From Monocercomonoides exilis (lineage: Eukaryota; Preaxostyla; Oxymonadida; Polymastigidae), in contig LSRY02000036.1 in the NCBI GenBank assembly GCA_001643675.2, positions 353,501 to 417,500 of the forward strand: a stretch of DNA of 64,000 nt. Direction: 5' to 3'. This document shows positions 58,491 to 64,000 of this stretch, one piece after another. Every line of letters begins with the position of its first letter. The first letter of the stretch is position 1. The translations under genes were made by a program, and so were the position numbers. The notes under the pieces are model-generated. The model made no database searches. It was not told where the DNA came from and worked only from the letters and a program-made list of their open reading frames with translations.

Positions 58491-59390
58491 GTGTTGGGTT
58501 CACAATTTCAAATCAAACAGATTCACTTGGTTATTATTTTTTGTTTTAAATGGAAAAATTTGCGTGAAGCCGTCTCCGTACCTTTACTGAGAAATCAAGC
58601 AATTCTTTTTTTGTTCAAAGTGATCAATCCCATTATTTAAATTTCAAGTCTTTGATGCATTTTGTTTTAAAATAATGAGGAAGCAATAATCGATATTTCA
58701 ATATATATTTTTGAGAAACATTATTTTTTTAGATGAAAATAGTTTCTGGTTCGTGATGAATGATGAATCAGTTCTATTTTTATGATAAGAATGTTTCTCT
58801 TGTTGAAGATGATTCTTCCATTTCTGTGGGAGAGCAAAATATTTGGAGATTTGAATATTTTGAGCAAATCTCTAGATTTGTAGGTAGTAAATAAAAAGAA
58901 TGTGCAGTTCTTGATGGCATAAGCTTCAAAAATCCGTAAATAAGAAAAAAAAACGAACTTATCGAGTGAACTTCGTTCGAAAAGAACACCAAATAGGAGA
59001 ACTGTGATTTGCGTACAAGCACATTTGAGAACATCGAATTCTCAATGAATCAATATGATGGAAATGAAACAGTTTTAATTGGAAGAAAACTGCTTTGCCA
59101 ACGATGGAACTGAAAAAGACCACTGACAGAAAGTTCCAGGTGAAATAGACTCATTGGAACGATAAAATGAAAGATGATTGACAACAGGGATCAGTTTATG
59201 CTGAAAGCAAAATCAAAGAAAGAGGGGGTAAAAATATACAAAGAGAAGTTTTTCACAGCTTATATTTTCCAACAAAATATGAAGATAAAACTGTTTGTTT
59301 CAAGAGTCAAAAACAAAAGAAAGATGAAGTTGGGGATGAGGGAAGAGGGACTTCCGAAAAAGATCCTTATGTTTCAGTCTTGGTGATTTA
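58491..59390. other. Intergenic, no gene recognised
   Basis: Short frames only. A basic plus-strand trace at 59174-59386 (KSKKEGVKIYKEKFF...) abuts the left end of transposon 2 but cannot be assigned. Confidence 0.4.
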
Positions 59391-59392
59391 TA

Positions 59393-61587
59393 TAGTCCGT
59401 GACAAAACCCGGGACAGGGACAAAACCCGGGACATTTCTGTGACAAATTCATATTTCAAATGTGTAATAAACTTCCAAACAAATGGAAAAAAATCAATCA
59501 GACAAATTTTGGTAATATTTTTGTAAGGTTTTTAAAATCTTGCTTATCTCCTGTTGATAGACATTAAAAATTCTATTGATCATATTTCCATTAATCGAAT
59601 GAAAAAAGCACAAATTTCATCCCCTCTTCCGTCCAAAAAGTTATCACCAAAAAAGGCCTCCGCAGAATACCGCAGATTACCAACAAAGGACGAAAAAGTT
59701 GATTATGTATTAAAACAAGATGGAGTTGAACATTCTGATCTCGTTAAAGACAAAATCATTTCACATTCATCAGTTAACAGACACATTGCTTCAATAAAAG
59801 CAGGAAGAGATCCGCATCATATTGGACATCCAGGATTGTTTAACAAAGAAAAAAAAGAAGAAATTGAGGATTGTGCAATCGCTCAAATGTCTTCTTTAAA
59901 TAAAATAACTGTTTCAGATATCATCAGATTTGTGTGTCGTTTTTTATTTTGACAAATCAATCAATTTTTTTTAACATGCAGAAAACGTTATGATAAAAAA
60001 AACAAGGACCAGACACCTTCTTTGGAGTGTAATAAAATTAGTACAAAATGAGCTCGCAGATTTATAGAGAAATCCAATATATTGATATTGATTAAACCAA
60101 AATATATTGATCTTCGTCGACTTCGGTGTTCAACAATAGAAAATATGAGAAGTTGGTTCTCTTAATTAAAAAAAGTGATAGATGACAATCAAATTTCTTC
60201 TGACTTGATCATCAATATGGATAAAACAGGAGTCTTAATGAAACAGTCAGATGATAAAATAGGCGTGTCAAAAGAAACACAACATGCTCTTTTTCCCGAA
60301 TCGCAAAGACGGAAAAATGCAACGTTGTTTTTCACAATATTTGCTGACGGTACATCTTTAGATCCGATCATGTTGTGGCCATCCCACACACTTTCCGAGG
60401 ATCTTTTTGAATAAAAGTTCCACCGATTTAACTGGTTAGCTAATGGAACTGTCCGGATGAGTTGAAACGATTTTGAAAAGATAATGATAGAAATATTACA
60501 ACACAAAATTTGTGAGAAAAGAATCGAGATGCATGTATCATCAGCTCATGCTTTATTTATTCTCGATGACCACACTTCTCGCCTTTGTTTTCCTGTAATG
60601 TCTTGGTGCAGAAAACATTTGATACATCTTCTAATTCTTCCTTCACATTCTACGCACCTGACTCAGCCCTTTGACAGATTTGTATTTGCGCATTTCAAGA
60701 ATTGCTTGAAAAAATCATTTCAAGTTCCTTCAGATTCCTCAATATCTTCCTTCCGAAAAGCATTAATTCCAGCTGTTTCTGATGCAGTCATCGATTCTCT
60801 ATGCCCGAAAATTGTTAGAAAATCATTTGCAGCATGTGGAATTCATCCATTTGACCCTTCTGCCGTTTATCAGTGTCTTCCGCAGAACGCTGAAGCCTCT
60901 TTGATGGTTGAAAAAGCGGCAAACAATTCTTCACATGCAAACAGCATCAGCATAAAATTAAAAACGGGGGATGATTTCTTCGAAAACTTCACCATTCAAT
61001 TAGAAAAAAAGAAAAAAAAGTCTCACAACAAATTCTTCACTGAAACATAACATTTCGAAATGTTGTGAAAACGAATCATCGAACATAATGGACAAAAGCT
61101 CTTGCATTTCTGAAGATACAGAAAGCTTTAAAACTCAGAAACATGAAAAGAAAACAATTGTTTGTGATGACGTTATATGCAAATTGCCTGAAAAAGAAAA
61201 TGAACATGAAGCACAATCAGAAAATTCAATAGAAAATGTTCTGTTTACAGGTGAAGAAAGGAAAAGAAAATACACTCTCGAAAGCGCTTGGGGATCAATA
61301 TTTGATTTCGGTTCATAACTTTTAATGAGAAGAATGCATTTGTTCACAGTTCAGCAAAATTGTAACTTCTTATTAAATCTTCTTATTATTCTTTTCTCGA
61401 TTCTTTTTATTATCTGTCAATGTTGCAATCGCATCGTTTCGGATTTTTGAGTTTCTCCATTTGAAATCATTTTATCTTTCGGATAATTCATTCACAACAA
61501 AAAAACAAAGCAGTTCTCATATTTAATCTTGTTGATTTCTTTTTGTAAATAACCTATTCCAATTGTCCCGGGTTTTGTCACGGACTA
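59393..61587 (+). mobile_element. Tc1/mariner-pogo type DNA transposon 2
   Basis: The ends are inverted repeats of 24 bp beginning TAGTCCGTGACAAAACCC. The left end is at 59393 and the right end finishes at 61587, each flanked by TA. Within the left end the 16 bp block GACAAAACCCGGGACA occurs twice in tandem (59401-59416 and 59419-59434); the right end has one copy. The 2.2 kb interior carries a decayed DDE transposase on the plus strand. TIR sequence differs from transposon 1, so these are two families of the same superfamily. Confidence 0.85.
59599..61318 (+). pseudogene. Pogo/jerky-type DDE transposase, decayed
   Basis: The N-terminal frame (from ATG 59599) has basic helix-turn-helix-like sequence (EYRRLPTKDEKVDYVLKQDG, SHSSVNRHIASIKAGRDP). 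It ends near 59950, where a T-rich stretch closing in ACATGCAG suggests an intron that I cannot join in frame. Stops litter 60000-60175. The catalytic region follows: LIINMDKTGV (first Asp), FTIFADGTSLDPIMLWPS, ALFILDDHTSR (second Asp), LPSHSTHLTQPFDRFVFAHF (third Asp), FAACGIHPFDPSAV. A stop and frame change lie between 60412 and 60484. The tail (61088-61318) is acidic and ends GSIFDFGS. This copy is inactive as read. Family assignment (DDE_1, CENP-B/Tigger-like) is firm. Confidence 0.85.
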
Positions 61588-63170
61588 TATCATTTGGAAG
61601 AAGAAAGGCAGAAATTGAAATTGAGAGAAACGAATTATTGCTCATGAACTTTTTTGATAGAAGCCGCACAATAGAACGATGAATTAAAAAGTTGTTGAGC
61701 TTCTTGCTGAAAATGCACAAACTGGAGGTTGTTTTAATTCTCAGACTTCATTCGATTTAGGAGGTGGTGGGGAAGAAAGCAGATTAGACAGAAATGTGTA
61801 TTTGAAAGTGAATTTTTGAAGACATCCACTTCTAAACTCAGTTTTCTCCTGTTTTTTAAGTTAATTGAAATGGTGCATGAACTGAACATGGAAAAAGGGA
61901 AGAATTTGTGATCTTCTTCTTCTTCATTTTTTGATTCAAATAGTTATTCTTGTTCTCTCACATTGCTCTTTTCTTCTAAAAAACCTCGTTGCGTTCAGTC
62001 AATCATCTGCTTGGATGCGAATGTTGTTTATAAAAGTGAAATTTGACCAGAACATTAGCGGACTTTTCCTTTTTCTTTTTTCTTTTCTTTTATGGAACAT
62101 CCAGTCAGTTTTTTAATTGTAGTTCATCATCATCTATTTTCATGAGCTTTATCAATACCATTATCTGAAATTTATTTCGTTGGTATTTAGCACCAACAGA
62201 ATGGCATCATTTTCTGTTTGCGGGCAGAAAGGCAGGGATCTTGCAAAAAGGAAATCAATTGGCTTTGAGGGAATGTAATTCTATTGATAAACTTGAAAGT
62301 TTCTGTCATTAACATTGCAATTTGGATTATTATCTCCTTGCGAAGTCAACTTGTTAAATGTGATATTATTTTCAATTAACAACGTCATATGGAACCTTCT
62401 CATATTCTTCATCGGAAAAATCATCTGATTAATCTAAAACTTCTCTATTTCTTTTTATGTTATCCTTCTTCATCCTCTCCTTTTTCTTTGATATTTTTTC
62501 TCAAGCTGTGTTGCATAGGGGTATCATCCTTCTAATGAATTTGAGCAACTGAATCAGAAGCACAGCAAATTGAACCGAAAATTGCTTTTTTTCTTCCCTT
62601 CAACTCAGAAAATCAATTGTTGAGTGCGACTCATTTTCTTTTTCATTTTGATACTGAAGATGAAATGTTATCGAGGATAAATCTGCATTTTCATTCAAAT
62701 CGTCTTCTTTTTCTTCAGACTTCTTCGACGAACAACAAAAAATTGTCATTTCCATTTCGTTCAACTCCCGTCAAATTCATCGTTGGGCATCATCTTTTAT
62801 TTTCTAATCGGAAGCACAAAACGAATATTCATTCAATAGCAAAATGTCAGCTGAAATAAAATGTCAATAGAAGTGATTTTGTGTTGATAAAAGCTGATGT
62901 GTTGGCGCGAAATCAAAAAAAAGGAGATCGAATTTGGATTATTCATTTGGAGGCTGAAAGAGGCGCAGATTAAAAAGAAAGAGTATTCGAGCAATTCTTT
63001 CATGAAATGAAGGAGTTCAAAAATAGCGTTCGGAAGGCTACACAACGTCGCACTCCTTCAACATGTCGGAGAAGATGAAACGATGAGGGAAACTTATTTA
63101 TTTGAAAAGGCATATTTAATGGATAATTCTATGAAACAGCAGAATTTACAAAAGACATGTGATGATTAAT
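61588..63170. other. Region with scattered coding traces, no intact gene
   Basis: Immediately right of transposon 2 the plus strand shows KVVELLAENAQTGGCFNSQT and a Gly-rich segment (about 61680-61815). Near 63028-63165 it shows GRLHNVALLQHVGED and TYLFEKAYLMDNSMKQQNLQ. These look like fragments of old genes split by stops. Otherwise AT-rich and unassigned. Confidence 0.35.
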
Positions 63171-63375
63171 CCATCAAAAGTGTTTTTGAGTCAATTTCAT
63201 ATTTTTTGTGTTTGTGCCACCTCCCCAACTTTCTTCGACTTTGCCTTCATTTGCACATAAATTCACCGACAAGCCAGCTGATGAAATGATTTCTGACTTA
63301 TGATCTGCACCTTCTTCAGAAGCCCCGTCGCATTGCGTGTGCTCTTGCAGGACATCTTTGATAGCCAGCAATTCA

Positions 63376-64000
63376 TTACTTTGATGCCAAGTATTCTTTC
63401 CACGTATTCATTGTCAGCTGTGTGCCCGTTGATAAAGATTTATAGATCGAAATTCCAATTGCTTCTTTTCTGTCATATCCAACGACCGAGTTGTCTTTCT
63501 GAGTGATGTTTCCCATGAAGGCGAACAAGGGCTCTTTCACAGAAGCTACAAATGATTCACACATAAAATACATATCTCTTCCTACGCTGGCCTTTTTGGC
63601 TGAAAACACGATATTGGTGATGGAAAAGGTTGTGGATGACACTTGTGAATCATCGTTGTACTCGATCATGAGAGCACCGCCTCTTCCTCCAGAACTTGTA
63701 TCCTCGCTCACAGAGCAGGTGGAGAAGGTCGAATTCCTCACAGAAAATGTGTTGGCAGGCGAAGATGAGGCGAATGAGATGCACTCGCCATCGGTGGCAG
63801 TCTGTTGGTTTTGTGGAGCTGAGTTGATGCTGGTCATGGTGCAGTTGGTGAGGGAGAGAGAGAGGGCAGGGGAGGTGGCAAAGGAGAGGACACAGCTGGT
63901 GGGGGAGGCAGTGGAGGTGATGCCGGTGATGTTGGAGGAGTTGAGGGTGAGGGGTTTTGTGAGGGAGGTGAGGTGGAAGATGCTCTGGCTGTTGAGGGGG
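63376..64000 (-). CDS. Beta-helix surface-type protein, 3' part, runs off window end
   Basis: The minus-strand frame is open from the window edge to TAA 63376. It has short Ser/Thr-rich strands with alternating hydrophobics (NSSNITGITSTASPTSCVLS, LSLSLTNCTMTSINSAPQNQ), then FSVRNSTFSTCSVSE, a GGRGGALMIEY turn, FSAKKASVGRDMYFM and TMNTWKEYLASK. The 'F..CS...GGA' rhythm is the rung pattern of right-handed beta-helix (pectate-lyase-like, Pmp-like) proteins, a large family in oxymonads as I recall. In relatives the block after WKEYLAS continues into a CG....PC motif. Here it ends, and a second frame (63371-63174) with LQEHTQCDGASEEGA picks up, so the 3' end may be frameshifted. Probably secreted or surface-located; the N-terminus lies outside the window. 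Confidence 0.7.
   Translation of the reverse strand, partial: PLNSQSIFHLTSLTKPLTLNSSNITGITSTASPTSCVLSFATSPALSLSLTNCTMTSINSAPQNQQTATDGECISFASSSPANTFSVRNSTFSTCSVSEDTSSGGRGGALMIEYNDDSQVSSTTFSITNIVFSAKKASVGRDMYFMCESFVASVKEPLFAFMGNITQKDNSVVGYDRKEAIGISIYKSLSTGTQLTMNTWKEYLASK

Noticed and set aside
1-64000. tRNA genes, rRNA genes, CRISPR arrays, bacterial-style operons or RBSs
   Set aside because: No B-box/cloverleaf candidates, no rRNA-like GC-rich conserved blocks, no spaced direct-repeat arrays. Gene structure is eukaryotic.

Overview
This is an AT-rich eukaryotic nuclear window. Spliceosomal introns can be recognised, the large gene is flanked by long intergenic tracts, and there are no operons or ribosome-binding sites. 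Three protein families match my memory of the oxymonad flagellate Monocercomonoides exilis: a multi-copy acidic helical family with one conserved intron, large beta-helix surface-type proteins, and serine-homopolymer proteins. That organism assignment comes from recall and could not be checked by a search. All intact reading frames fit the standard genetic code.

Layout: (1) 1-2760 holds a TA-flanked pogo/jerky-type DDE transposon (491-2500), itself bracketed by a ~238 bp inverted repeat. (2) 3135-25358 (minus) is one giant gene of four exons, predicted at about 7,312 residues. Its three introns sit at the extreme ends around a 21.7 kb central exon. (3) 26511-29637 is a ~3.1 kb putative transposon with 17 bp inverted ends. 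It stops 6 bp from the donor hexamer of a truncated helical-family pseudogene (29650-30130). (4) 30779-36497 is a hAT-type element with 21 bp inverted ends and near-identical 8 bp target duplications. It keeps a hAT C-terminal dimerisation exon and also holds host-like fragments, including an IQCH/ATP-grasp-like pseudogene. A second copy of that pseudogene lies outside the element at 39731-41010. (5) 37701-38769 holds two near-palindromic 362 bp elements with TA ends. (6) 40.9-46.6 kb mixes decayed plus-strand gene fragments, a serine-rich minus-strand gene broken by TAG, and a beta-helix pseudogene. (7) 47687-49618 is an intact-looking protein made almost entirely of twenty 30-residue PPEWMRHD-type repeats. 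(8) 50.5-52.6 kb contains a beta-helix fragment ending at a huge TTC tract, followed by an opposite-orientation GAA tract. (9) 53.8-58.4 kb holds two two-exon members of the helical family, convergently arranged. (10) 59393-61587 is a second, decayed TA-flanked DDE element. (11) The window ends inside a beta-helix gene (63376-64000, minus).

Overall this looks like a repeat-rich, gene-poor chromosomal segment around one very large gene. Most other genes are expanded-family members or their wrecks, with at least four kinds of cut-and-paste DNA element. No coordinated pathway is evident. The best candidates for novelty are the hAT element carrying host-gene fragments, the twin palindromic elements, the PPEWMRHD-repeat protein and the giant protein.
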